Assembly: GCA_025991245.1 (NCBI GenBank)
Contig: BQMJ01000073.1
Span: forward strand, 62,001 to 126,000
Reading direction: 5' to 3'
From: Galdieria partita
Lineage: Eukaryota; Rhodophyta; Bangiophyceae; Galdieriales; Galdieriaceae
DNA: 64,000 nt
In this document: positions 38,144-46,311 of the stretch, piece after piece
Layout: each line of letters opens with the position of its first letter
How positions within the stretch are numbered: the stretch's first letter is position 1
Notes under the pieces: model-generated
Database searches by the model: none
The model's input: the letters and a program-made list of their open reading frames with translations, nothing else
Told to the model about the DNA's origin: nothing
Position numbers and translations under genes: made by a program

Positions 38144-39403
38144 ATGAAGTTACTATTCCAGTCTACTTGGTTACTTAATCATCCTAGTGTACGTCGCAAA
38201 ACAACCCGTACAAGCTGCTATCCTTTTGTTGCTTGTACGAGTTTTACTTATTCACCTACTCCAACACAGTTGACCAAAAGACTTGAAAACTATCTACTGC
38301 AAGCTCAAGTACCTACCGGTGACCAACTTTCTTTTGTACAAAGAGCCCATCGTTACAGCCAACAACAAGCGATACCTAGTAACTGTGAACAAGTATTGGT
38401 GGAATGGTATCATTCTTATTTACAAGCTGTTTCGTTGGCTGGTATAAAGATGGACCCTCTTTTATTCACAGAGACCATGTTTCAAGTGTTGTTGGAATTG
38501 GTGCGTCGCTGTTGCCAACAAAAGTACCCATTCGAGCCTTTTCATCAAAGTATTCGAAAGCCTTTTGATTATCTGGAGTTTGGGATGGATTTCGCTCGAC
38601 CTATAGTCGATGTCGACAAGTCCATAGTGTTGGGAGAAGAATATATCGCCGATAGCATACCGCAACAGTTGGAAAGAGGAGAGAATGTTGTGTTCTTTTC
38701 GAATCATCAAAGTGAAGGTGACCCTCACGCTATTCATGTCTTATTGGAAGAAAAACTTGGAAAAGGAAAGTTGGCAGAGAATATGATATTCATGGCAGGT
38801 GATCGAGTAAGAGATGATCCCGTAGCGATGCCTTTTTCTATGGGAAGAAACTTATTAACTGTATACTCTAAAAGACATATCAATGACTTTCCTGAAACCA
38901 AAGCAGAGAAACTGATACATAATAGAAAGACCATAGCAGTAAGTAGAGTTGTATAAAACGGAATACAAAACATATATATATGTGTGTGTGTATAGAAAAT
39001 GCAACAATTGTTAGAACAAGGAGGAAATATAATTTGGTTTGCGCCGAGTGGTGGAAGAGATAGAAGAGACTCTCACTCAGGTCTCGTCAAAGTGGCCGAT
39101 TTTGTTCCAGAATCATTAGAATTGATGCGTTTTGTAGCTTCTCAAGTCAATCGTAGCGTCCATTTCTATCCAATGGCTTTAAGAACTTGGGATTTATTGC
39201 CACCGCCTGATCATATTCAAGTTGCTTTGGGAGAAAAGAGATATGTTCGTTATGTTCCAGTAGGTATGGCTGTAGGTCAAGAATGGATAGCACACAAAGC
39301 ATCCAGCGGTATTGGAAAAGAACAAATTCGTCAAGAAAGAGCGTCCCTTCTTCATAACCAAGTAAAGGAATTGTACGAACAACTCGGTGGATTGGAACAA
39401 TAA
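38144..39403 (+). CDS. Plastid glycerol-3-phosphate acyltransferase (ATS1 type)
   Basis: Soluble plastid enzyme that acylates glycerol-3-phosphate at sn-1, the first step of phosphatidylglycerol and galactolipid synthesis. Exons 38144-38938 and 38996-39403 (400 aa). A Ser/Thr-rich transit peptide of about 45 residues precedes the helical tether domain. The acyltransferase box I is VVFFSNHQSEGDPHAI (H-x4-D). Later signatures are MAGDRVRDDPVAMPFSMGRNL, then, across the junction, AKMQQLLEQGGNIIWFAPSGGRDR and FYPMALRTWDLLPPP. The intron contains a small TA/TG repeat. It ends 6 bp from the convergent NAT9 stop. Confidence 0.93.
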
Positions 39404-39409
39404 AATACA

Positions 39410-40033
39410 CTATTCATACTCTTCTTTCTCATCGGTGCTATCTGTCCATATCCAATCCTTACAAAGAGGATACCAATCTCGCTTCCAACTACTATAACGG
39501 ACTGGAACGTGAACAACGCCAGTCTTTCTCAAATGAACTTCAGAAAACACGGGTACGCGACGAAATATTTCAAAACCTAACCGTCTTTGAAACAATTCCA
39601 TCGAAGCAACGTTGTGGGTGGATATTTTAGCAATAAAAGTATTCAAACTGAGGAATTGATGGGCAAACAATAACAACAACTGCACTGCTTCGGTGGCCAA
39701 CCCTAGACGACGATAGCTACTCTCCGCTATCATTACTTCCACTTCAGCTGCGTCGCTATCATCATCTTGAAGAAGAAATAAATTGACATCGCCTACAACG
39801 CGTTGGGGTTGTTGTTGTTGTACGTAAATGATGATGAAACTACACTTGTGAGGGTCCAGTCTCCAAGATATTTGGTTTTCATATTCTTCTTGTAAAGAAA
39901 GTGGCTCCGTTGCAGTTTGTTCTAACAAGGTTTTATTTTGCATCCATGAGTGATAAAGAGGTACAAACTCTCTTTCATAAGGCACCAACAATACTTGTCT
40001 TCCCAATACACACAAATCTTCATTGGCTTTCAT
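39410..40033 (-). CDS. NAT9: N-acetyltransferase 9 (NAT9) homologue
   Basis: GNAT-fold acetyltransferase, 207 aa, intronless. The start is the ATG at 40033 giving KANEDLCVLGRQVLLVPYE, which closely parallels the NAT9 N-terminus (MKLNE...LLGKKVVLVPY). Other landmarks are LYHSWMQNKTLLEQTATEPLSL, EYENQISWR, KCSFIIIY, EVEVMIAESSYRRLGLATEAV (acetyl-CoA loop R-R-L-G-L-A) and GFEIFRRVPVFSEVHLR. In animals NAT9 stabilises microtubules; the role here is inferred. Confidence 0.9.
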   Translation of the reverse strand: MKANEDLCVLGRQVLLVPYEREFVPLYHSWMQNKTLLEQTATEPLSLQEEYENQISWRLDPHKCSFIIIYVQQQQPQRVVGDVNLFLLQDDDSDAAEVEVMIAESSYRRLGLATEAVQLLLLFAHQFLSLNTFIAKISTHNVASMELFQRRLGFEIFRRVPVFSEVHLRKTGVVHVPVRYSSWKRDWYPLCKDWIWTDSTDEKEEYE

Positions 40034-40043
40034 CAATAACAAG

Positions 40044-40400
40044 TCATTTGAGAGTTATGTCCATCTTTGCAAGAATCCTTTCAACGTTTTGCTTTGTTTC
40101 TCCTTTGCTTTTTCTCGCCAATGGATTCCCAAGGTTTGAAGAAACAGGGGTGTCTGATTTGGCTGATTGCTTTTGATTGGAAGGTGCTTGTTGGAATACT
40201 AGTTGACCACGACGTAGCTTTTGGCAAGGATTCACCGTCCAACTTGGAAGGATGCAAGTCATACTATTTTCCTTTTTTGGGATATTTTTGGGTGAATATA
40301 TCGAAGACGACGACGTGAATAGGACGCTGCGTTTGTTCAATGGAATCGATTGGATATGTATGGAAAGATGTTGTATTCTGAAACCAAACCACACGAACAT
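40044..40400 (-). CDS. Possible small basic protein (118 aa)
   Basis: ATG at 40400 to a stop at 40044, 10 bp before the NAT9 start. The first 45 residues are mixed hydrophobic/Ser (FVWFGFRIQHLSIHIQS), possibly a targeting signal. The rest is basic and polar with SNLGNPLARKSKGETKQNVERILAKMDITLK-like charged helix character. No family recognised. An opposite-strand frame of 83 codons overlaps it, but the minus frame fits better with NAT9 orientation and spacing. It could also be NAT9 5' leader. Confidence 0.4.
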   Translation of the reverse strand: MFVWFGFRIQHLSIHIQSIPLNKRSVLFTSSSSIYSPKNIPKKENSMTCILPSWTVNPCQKLRRGQLVFQQAPSNQKQSAKSDTPVSSNLGNPLARKSKGETKQNVERILAKMDITLK

Positions 40401-40408
40401 ATCTGTTT

Positions 40409-40470
40409 TTATATATATTTATATATATACATATATGCATATAGTTACACATATACATATATATATCTAG
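40409..40470. repeat. TA-rich simple repeat
   Basis: Alternating TA/TATG sequence of about 60 bp with imperfect units. A looser AC-rich stretch follows at 40520-40580. Both lie between the small ORF and the bHLH gene. Confidence 0.85.
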
Positions 40471-40615
40471 ATAGAGAAGAGTTGCGTAGTCATATCAACG
40501 TCTCGGAGAAAGAAAGAGAGAAGACACACAAACACAGCCTTTTCTTCTCCTTACACACAAACACACTCACCCACACAAAGTATAATGTTCTTCTCATGAG
40601 AGAGAAATATTTCAG

Positions 40616-41389
40616 TTATTGTTTGATAATAACATGCTGTCTTCCCATTTCTTGCTGTAAAAAGGCAATATACTTACAAGCACGTTCAATAAGATTAGAC
40701 TTGCTTTCTTTTCTGCTACTAGTACACTCGGGAGGAGGTAGTAATTTGCGCAACTTGTCTAAATGATAATTCAATCTTGCCCTACTTCTACGAGTCTTGG
40801 CATACTGAGTACCGTCAAATGTACCAGAATCATTTTCATCCGCATCGACTGTAGAATAACTACTATCACGATTAGATACTGGAGATAATACTTGAAAACT
40901 AGAACCATTCAATTGGGTAATTCGTTCCGATGGATAACTCTTCCTGGTTACCAATTCTCCCACTCCTGACTTGCCATCACTTTTATGACGCTTATCAGTC
41001 AAACCATTCATTTGCGAGCTTTTCACTGTTCCAACAGGCAATGATCTACTTCGTTGCAAAGAAAAGCAACTCTCAGAAGAATGATATGAACCAAAGGAAG
41101 AATTACTCCACTGATGCTCAAGGGTCCCTCCTTGTAACTGCTCAGGAGAGTTTGCATAAGGATCACCAGTGTCAAAGTGGTTCAAGCACACTTGTAGGTA
41201 TTCGTCGTTCTCTCTCTTGGAAAAATAACGAAAGCCAAGCATATTGCCATCATCTAATACAGACTGTAGGTAGCTTTCACTATGCTCCAACCCAGAAGAA
41301 TAAGGTCTTTCACTCTCCATAGACTCTATATCAATCACATCACCCACTTCGGTTAAACGCAAAAAAGAGGTTGAAAGTGGAGACGCCAT
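40616..41389 (-). CDS. bHLH-type transcription factor with atypical basic region
   Basis: Intronless 257-aa protein. The C-terminal 60 residues form a helix-loop-helix: TRRSRARLNYHLDKLRKLLPPP is basic region plus helix 1, ECTSSRKESK is the loop, and SNLIERACKYIAFLQQEM is helix 2. The basic region lacks the Glu of the canonical H-x3-E-x-R-R that contacts the E-box CA bases, so DNA binding may differ or be lost. The N-terminal 190 residues are Ser-rich and unstructured. The start is the ATG at 41389. Confidence 0.8.
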   Translation of the reverse strand: MASPLSTSFLRLTEVGDVIDIESMESERPYSSGLEHSESYLQSVLDDGNMLGFRYFSKRENDEYLQVCLNHFDTGDPYANSPEQLQGGTLEHQWSNSSFGSYHSSESCFSLQRSRSLPVGTVKSSQMNGLTDKRHKSDGKSGVGELVTRKSYPSERITQLNGSSFQVLSPVSNRDSSYSTVDADENDSGTFDGTQYAKTRRSRARLNYHLDKLRKLLPPPECTSSRKESKSNLIERACKYIAFLQQEMGRQHVIIKQ

Positions 41390-42631
41390 ATGCTTAGGGA
41401 GGAAACAACAGCGACCAACCAACCCCTCTCAAAGAATACTTTCACTAGATAGACAGTAAGGGCCTCCGACTGGTACCACGCAAACAAATGGAAAGAATCA
41501 AGTTCTTAGCACGAGGGACAGTCGAGAGAAACTCCGTACAACTCAACCACAATCGGACAACACAACGATTATGAAGGATTCTTTCTTGTGCTGGGACCTT
41601 TTCTTGATGATTCATGAGGGGACAATGATTATCTACTGTGGTCAAATCTGATTGGTCGATTGAGCTACCACGGGCCTCCTCATGACAAATCGTGATTTTG
41701 CTCGCATGGGTACACGTTGTGTACAACTTGCAAAGTCAACATACTTTGAGAGTGGAGTATATCGCTTTTAAAAATGGAAAACATTCGCACGCTTTGGTTT
41801 CCCCCTTGGTGCTTACCTATGCAAAGGAAAGCCGGATTGCCACCGAATCGCTACAAGTCCTCCTCCTCCTCCTCCTTGTAATAGCAACCTTATTTCAAGT
41901 GTTTTTACATGCTTATATAGTAAAATCTTGTTTTTGCAAATATAGTAAGAGGTTTGTTCTTGTCAAGTGGCTAGTTGTCTTGCTTTCCGTGAGTAGATTG
42001 CAACTCCGAACTAGACAACTTGTCAAAACTGTATATTTGTACTGTTCGATAGAGTGACAGGTGTATCGTCTAGTAGCTTTTCCCAATCACTCTCAACTGT
42101 TAGTATTCGGGTATACAGACATACTGAAGAATACTGTGGGAAAGGAAATAGTGGATCCATCCATCCTACGAGTATATCCTTCAAAACAAGTATATCAATG
42201 AAGCAGTTGAAATATTCCCATTCAAAGTTGCTGTCGAATAATATCCTTATTATATTGTTAGAAAGTTCATCTTCGCGACATCAAGGCAAACTTTTGAACC
42301 CTTTCCGCTCAATCTATGTATAATAGGTGTATCGAAACCACACCAAGCTTTCCAATACAAAAGCATAAAATAGGAAACATTCCTTTGAGACTGTTTCGCA
42401 CCCTTGTTTATCGAAGGTTTTAAATTTTCCCCACGTGGCTCGTTTACAGAATGCGCGCACCCCATTCTCTCTCTTAGTCCCTGTTCGGCTGGGCCAAAGA
42501 GGTGCGCAACCCCTGATTAACAAGCCCGCCTCAATTATCCCTGACTCGGAACGATCCGTTTTTTGGGCAAACTTGTGCATAACGGTATGCATTTAGGTGC
42601 TAGACGAGTCTAAACAGCAATAGGAAGCCAA
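41390..42631. other. 1.24-kb spacer, left border of gene-poor region
   Basis: No gene supported. Two open frames (one hydrophobic on +, about 41692-42057; one on -, about 42314-42592) lack ATG starts or family likeness. The right end holds GC-rich boxes, including GCGCGCACCCC (about 42453-42463) and GTGCGCAAC (42502-42510), upstream of the glycoprotein gene. Confidence 0.5.
42502..42510 (+). promoter_or_regulatory. GTGCGCAAC box upstream of Tyr-rich glycoprotein gene
   Basis: The 9-bp word GTGCGCAAC ends 121 bp before the start codon at 42632. The same word occurs three times between the two Cys-pattern genes at 45.6-45.9 kb. A shared regulatory element is an inference from repeat and position. 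Confidence 0.4.
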
Positions 42632-43777
42632 ATGAACAGATATATAACTATCCTGAGTTTCCTTATTACGCTGTCCACTTTGGTTGTTTCCGCAACACAC
42701 AACTGTTCTTGTTATATTTATGTAGGCGGTTATTACGGACAACAGCCATATCTTCTGGGTAATATAGAGAACATGACTTCCTGTATGAATTGTACACAAG
42801 AAGCCTGTCAATCAAATTTTGTTAGCGTGTTAGATGCACTTGAACAATACTATAAGTACGCATATCCTTTCTATATCTACCCGTATTGCCCCCAACCACA
42901 ACCTTCAACGAACACAACGGTGCAATCGCAAGTAAGCGCACAAGTACAAGAGAACATCCAGGTGTCTTCCAATCTTCCCAATGTGAAAGTGAATGTAAGC
43001 GCTGTGACTGATGTGCATGTGCAAGAGAATCTGCAAGAAAGCTATTATCCTTCTAACTATTATGATTACTACCCTCCGGACTACTATAATTATTATTATT
43101 CCTCATATTATAATCCCTATGGTTATTACTATTATTATTATCAACCCGAATGTTGTCAAGGAGACGGAAATCAATATCACAATGTGTCCAAACAACTGGC
43201 AACCATGGAAACTCAAATTCAAAGTATTATGCAAATGTTGGAAAGTTTGAATCAAACAAACGAAATAGATGGAATGGCCACCAATTTGACTATTCTTTCC
43301 AACTATGTTGCCATGTTTGAGGAGATAACCAATTCCAGCCTGAATTCAACCCAAATGCTGTTGACCAATATAGAAATGGACATGAGCAACAACTTTACAA
43401 AAATATACAATGATATGATGAGCCTTGGTAAGAACCTAAGCAAGGACAATAATTATACGAAGAAAGAGCTGCAAGAGGTTTTGGATGAATTGGGACAATT
43501 GAACGAAACTTCGTCCTGTCACAATTACACGAAGAGCATTGACAGGATACAGAAGAATATTTCTACACTGGATATGGAGTACAAAGAATTGAAAGGCAAT
43601 ATGTCTTCATTGAGAAGTCAACTTGCAACAGCCACCGGTTCCAGTGATCCATCGGTGAAAGCCGCATCTTCCGGTTCAACGAGTCCAACTGCGATTGCTG
43701 GTGTTGTGTTGGGCAGCATTGCAGTTGCAGGAATTGTTGTGGTGATCGTTTTAGTGGTCATGCGCATTATTGTGTAG
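42632..43777 (+). CDS. Tyr-rich, N-glycosylated type I surface protein
   Basis: Intronless 381-aa protein, no known family. It has a signal peptide (YITILSFLITLSTLVVSA), a Cys patch (NCSCYIYV, then CMNCTQEAC), and a Pro/Gln/Val region with paired repeats VSAQVQENIQVSS and VSAVTDVHVQENL. A Tyr-rich block of about 40 residues (DYYPPDYYNYYYSSYYNPYG) follows. Next comes a long helical stalk with many N-x-S/T sequons (more than ten) and heptad-like spacing. The protein ends with a Ser/Thr linker and a TM helix (AIAGVVLGSIAVAGIVVVIV) with a very short tail. This architecture suggests an extracellular matrix or cell-wall contact protein. Tyr blocks may be cross-linked; that is speculation. Confidence 0.82.
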   Translation: MNRYITILSFLITLSTLVVSATHNCSCYIYVGGYYGQQPYLLGNIENMTSCMNCTQEACQSNFVSVLDALEQYYKYAYPFYIYPYCPQPQPSTNTTVQSQVSAQVQENIQVSSNLPNVKVNVSAVTDVHVQENLQESYYPSNYYDYYPPDYYNYYYSSYYNPYGYYYYYYQPECCQGDGNQYHNVSKQLATMETQIQSIMQMLESLNQTNEIDGMATNLTILSNYVAMFEEITNSSLNSTQMLLTNIEMDMSNNFTKIYNDMMSLGKNLSKDNNYTKKELQEVLDELGQLNETSSCHNYTKSIDRIQKNISTLDMEYKELKGNMSSLRSQLATATGSSDPSVKAASSGSTSPTAIAGVVLGSIAVAGIVVVIVLVVMRIIV

Positions 43778-43975
43778 TCATAGTGTGTCTTTCGGAATAA
43801 AGTAATCCCTGTAGTTGCGTGTTTGGTTTGTAAGAATCATTGGCCAAGTACTAATTGTATTCATTATCTATCATTACTTATATTCCACCTTTCACTCAGG
43901 CAGTTGATTGTAGAAACTCCAAAAAAAGAACAGTTGAGAGAATCCTAAAAGAAGCTTTCCAATCCAATTGGAAAA

Positions 43976-44439
43976 CTATTTTTCTTCTCTACGCTCCTCA
44001 GAAAGATAACCAATAAGACATTCCGATAACAAAAATTCCGCGTTTACCCACGGATGTTTGGCAAGAAATAATTTGGTTGCATCCTACAACAACTTTCCTT
44101 CAACTGACAACATAACCTTGAACATCACTTACTTTCCCTATACCACGACAAATTTCCGCCTCTCCTCCTGGATGAAAAGGAATATACTCTGTAACGTCAT
44201 ACACTTTGCCACGGAGAACCTTGAGAATAAAAGACAGGCATTGTATATTTGTACAAGTCACCTACCAACCAAGCATCGTCTTTACGGTTGTGTTGTTTGA
44301 CTTGTTCCATACTTATGGGAATAACTGCGTTGCGTGTTTTCTTACGTTTATTCCTTAACCAGTCTACTTGACTGTGTCCCGGAGACGAAGGAGTCTTCAT
44401 CCCACTCAACACATTGAAATCCCATAAAATGTCATTCAT
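43976..44439 (-). CDS. Cytochrome b5-domain protein (NCB5OR-type domain)
   Basis: Heme-binding cytochrome b5 fold, 122 aa. Exons 44439-44266, 44219-44133 and 44083-43976. The domain reads MEQVKQHNRKDDAWLV, then VLRGKVYDVTEYIPFHPGGEAE (first heme His in HPGG), then DATKLFLAKHPWVNAEFLL (second heme His in KHPWVN) and CLIGYL. The H-x-W-V-N form and the order of segments resemble the b5 domain of NCB5OR/CYB5R4 rather than microsomal b5. No membrane tail is present, so it should be soluble. About 45 basic residues precede the domain. Electron partner unknown. Confidence 0.88.
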
Positions 44440-44853
44440 TTGGGATTTGGATCGTGTCTTTCGTTTGCCTTACAATGCGTTCGTAGCTATCCACAACTCC
44501 AAAGTGAGACAGATGTTTGAATGAATAGCATCCTTTCCAAAACATTGCTTTGTTTCATCACCCTCTTTATTTGTCTTTGAAACCAACTGTGAGTTTTGTC
44601 CCAGCATGTACAATAGCAACGGATTCAACACGTGAAAGTTTCAAGAAAGAAAATTAGAGACACGCCTCACTGTGTTGTTCATATCTCAATGTATTGTGAT
44701 ACAGTGCATAATATTTCTTTGGAAAACTTCATATGATTTGTAAAGACACACAAATTGATACAACAGGATATAAAAATCATGTTAAAAACACAAACTGAGA
44801 ATTTATAACACTCAAATGCCGCCTGAATTTGGCAACACAACATATACCCACAC
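44440..44853. other. Spacer, no supported gene
   Basis: 414 bp between the cytochrome b5 gene start and the 3' end of the small Cys-pattern gene. No family-like frame or notable repeat is visible. Confidence 0.5.
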
Positions 44854-45312
44854 TCATGATGACGATGGAGAAGTTGTAGGTATCGGTGTCGGTGTCGGTT
44901 GAAGATATGTGAAATCGCTGTCGTCTTTACGATCCTCCAGATACGTATCCAGCATATCATAAATATAGGTTCCCTTGCCTCCGAACAGGTTTTTAAAAGC
45001 ATCATAAATTCCTTCGATTTGATATCTTATGATTTCAAGATCTTCGTCAATTGCGTCATTGATGTTACTTTCGCTGTAAAGACAAGTAGAATTGTAATGC
45101 ATCGTTGTTGAATCCTTAATAAAATTGGAACATATACCGGCACAACTAGTTTCGGTACAAGAATCAATCAGTTGAATGATAGGCTCTAATGCGCCTTCAA
45201 GTTTACAGAAGCAAACATCTGCAGAATGAGGATGTTTTATAGGAGTCCCTGCTGCAAATGCAAGCAAGCTAAAGATGAGAAGTAGTTGAATGAATACGCC
45301 TTTTGGTGACAT
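44854..45312 (-). CDS. Small secreted Cys-pattern protein (152 aa), copy A
   Basis: Intronless. Signal peptide GVFIQLLLIFSLLAFAAGTP, then a cysteine framework C-F-C-x15-C-x4-C-x3-C-x15-C (from VCFCKLEG to STCLYS). A helical region follows with the block IEGIYDAFKNLFGGKGTYIYDML, and a Thr/Pro tail (PTPTPIPTTSPSSS) that could be O-glycosylated. The same framework and the (L/I)xGIYxAFxxL(F/Y)GGKxTxIY block occur in copy B at 45877 (+), so the two are paralogues. No wider family recognised. A Cys and Thr-rich secreted form suggests a wall or extracellular protein. Confidence 0.78.
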   Translation of the reverse strand: MSPKGVFIQLLLIFSLLAFAAGTPIKHPHSADVCFCKLEGALEPIIQLIDSCTETSCAGICSNFIKDSTTMHYNSTCLYSESNINDAIDEDLEIIRYQIEGIYDAFKNLFGGKGTYIYDMLDTYLEDRKDDSDFTYLQPTPTPIPTTSPSSS

Positions 45313-45607
45313 AGATGGTTGATACTATCGAAAAGACTACTGAGAAAATAGAAATGACGAGCGCTGCAATAGCAACTGAACTTGTATAACTAGTTGAAGA
45401 AGCTGGATCTACTGAACCACGAACTGCGTCTAGTAAGCAGTGAGTAGAGTTTACACTAGCTGAACAGAACTTGCTACAGTCACAACTGTCACAACTGTCG
45501 ACAGATGTAAGGACTGGAACAATATTATTTGCACAAAAGCAAGCACACAAATTCATCAATGCGATTCCGTTTGTCAGTTCCCTATTTAAGCTATTATTCG
45601 GGATCAT
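45269..45607 (-). CDS. Cys-pattern protein C with C-terminal TM, possibly truncated
   Basis: The open frame can start at 45607 (112 aa) or 45778 (169 aa). The shorter start is preferred because GTGCGCAAC boxes lie in the longer form's coding part. It has CACFC-x13-C-x2-C-x-C-x3-C-x8-C (NLCACFCANN to THCLL), similar in order to copies A and B, and a C-terminal TM helix (SSVAIAALVISIFSVVFSIV) with a basic tail. No signal peptide is seen ahead of the Cys block. Its last 44 bases overlap the start of copy A in another frame, which is unusual for eukaryotic genes. It may be a 5'-truncated relative or lack a first exon I could not find. Confidence 0.5.
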   Translation of the reverse strand: MIPNNSLNRELTNGIALMNLCACFCANNIVPVLTSVDSCDSCDCSKFCSASVNSTHCLLDAVRGSVDPASSTSYTSSVAIAALVISIFSVVFSIVSTIYVTKRRIHSTTSHL

Positions 45608-45628
45608 GAGCTTTCTAGAAAATGAATG

Positions 45629-45737
45629 GTGCGCAACGGAGGTGCGCAACTCAAGGCTGTGATCCACCAATGAATGTCTAGCAAATGACAAATATGTCTT
45701 CCTAATCCATGCGACAGAAAGAAATGTGGTGCGCAAC
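45629..45737 (+). promoter_or_regulatory. Three GTGCGCAAC boxes
   Basis: Copies at 45629-45637, 45642-45650 and 45729-45737, all in the same orientation. They lie between the minus gene C (start 45607) and the plus gene B (start 45877). A single further copy precedes the glycoprotein gene at 42.5 kb. Confidence 0.4.
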
Positions 45738-45876
45738 TTTGCTGATGGATGATGATGCAAATTTGCTGATGGATTCATTTCGGGTTTGACTCTAAATTGG
45801 CTGTTTGCAGTTTCTACTTGATTGTTGGCAACAACTCAAGCTCTTGTAGTCATTAAGCTGATAGCTGTTATTATAC

Positions 45877-46311
45877 ATGGAGAAAAGGACTCTGTTTAAG
45901 CTCTTAAACTGGTTCCTTTGTATATTTATTCTTACTATGTACTTTCCTATAAGAGCTTTTTCTATTTCTCCTCTTCCTTCTGCCGCTCAGCCTTATGATT
46001 TATGCATTTGTTTTGCAGAGTCTCCTTATATAGAACCTTTTCTATATCCAATAGGAATATGCGATGCTTTGAGCTGTTATAGCATATGCGAAACATTCCT
46101 CGGATCTGCAGAGAACTTGTCTCATTCCTTATGTTTCTTTAGTTCCCATACAATCGTTCAACTATCGAACAAGATAACTCAACACGAGAACCAGCTGAAA
46201 GGAATTTATTCTGCCTTTGAACGTTTGTATGGAGGGAAGGACACCTTTATTTATGAACAGTTGTACAATGACTTGCAAGCTTTGGAAGACGAATCAGATA
46301 CGAGTAGTTAA
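45877..46311 (+). CDS. Small secreted Cys-pattern protein (144 aa), copy B
   Basis: Intronless paralogue of copy A on the opposite strand. Signal peptide LLNWFLCIFILTMYFPIRAFS, then C-I-C-x16-C-x4-C-x3-C-x14-C (from LCICFAES to SLCFFS), then LKGIYSAFERLYGGKDTFIYEQL, ending DESDTSS. The Cys spacing and the GIYxAFxxL-Y/F-GGK-D/G-T-x-IY block are shared with copy A, while overall identity is low. It lacks the Thr/Pro tail of copy A. One sequon (NLS) is in the Cys region. Function unknown. Confidence 0.78.
   Translation: MEKRTLFKLLNWFLCIFILTMYFPIRAFSISPLPSAAQPYDLCICFAESPYIEPFLYPIGICDALSCYSICETFLGSAENLSHSLCFFSSHTIVQLSNKITQHENQLKGIYSAFERLYGGKDTFIYEQLYNDLQALEDESDTSS

Noticed and set aside
41692-42057. 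Hydrophobic 121-codon + frame
   Set aside because: No ATG at the start, composition explained by T-rich sequence, no partner exons.
42314-42592. Minus 92-codon frame upstream of the glycoprotein gene
   Set aside because: It overlaps the GC boxes expected to be promoter sequence and matches nothing.
44679-45005. 108-codon minus frame overlapping copy A
   Set aside because: It is a shadow of the 3' part of copy A, which has a signal peptide and conserved Cys framework shared with copy B.
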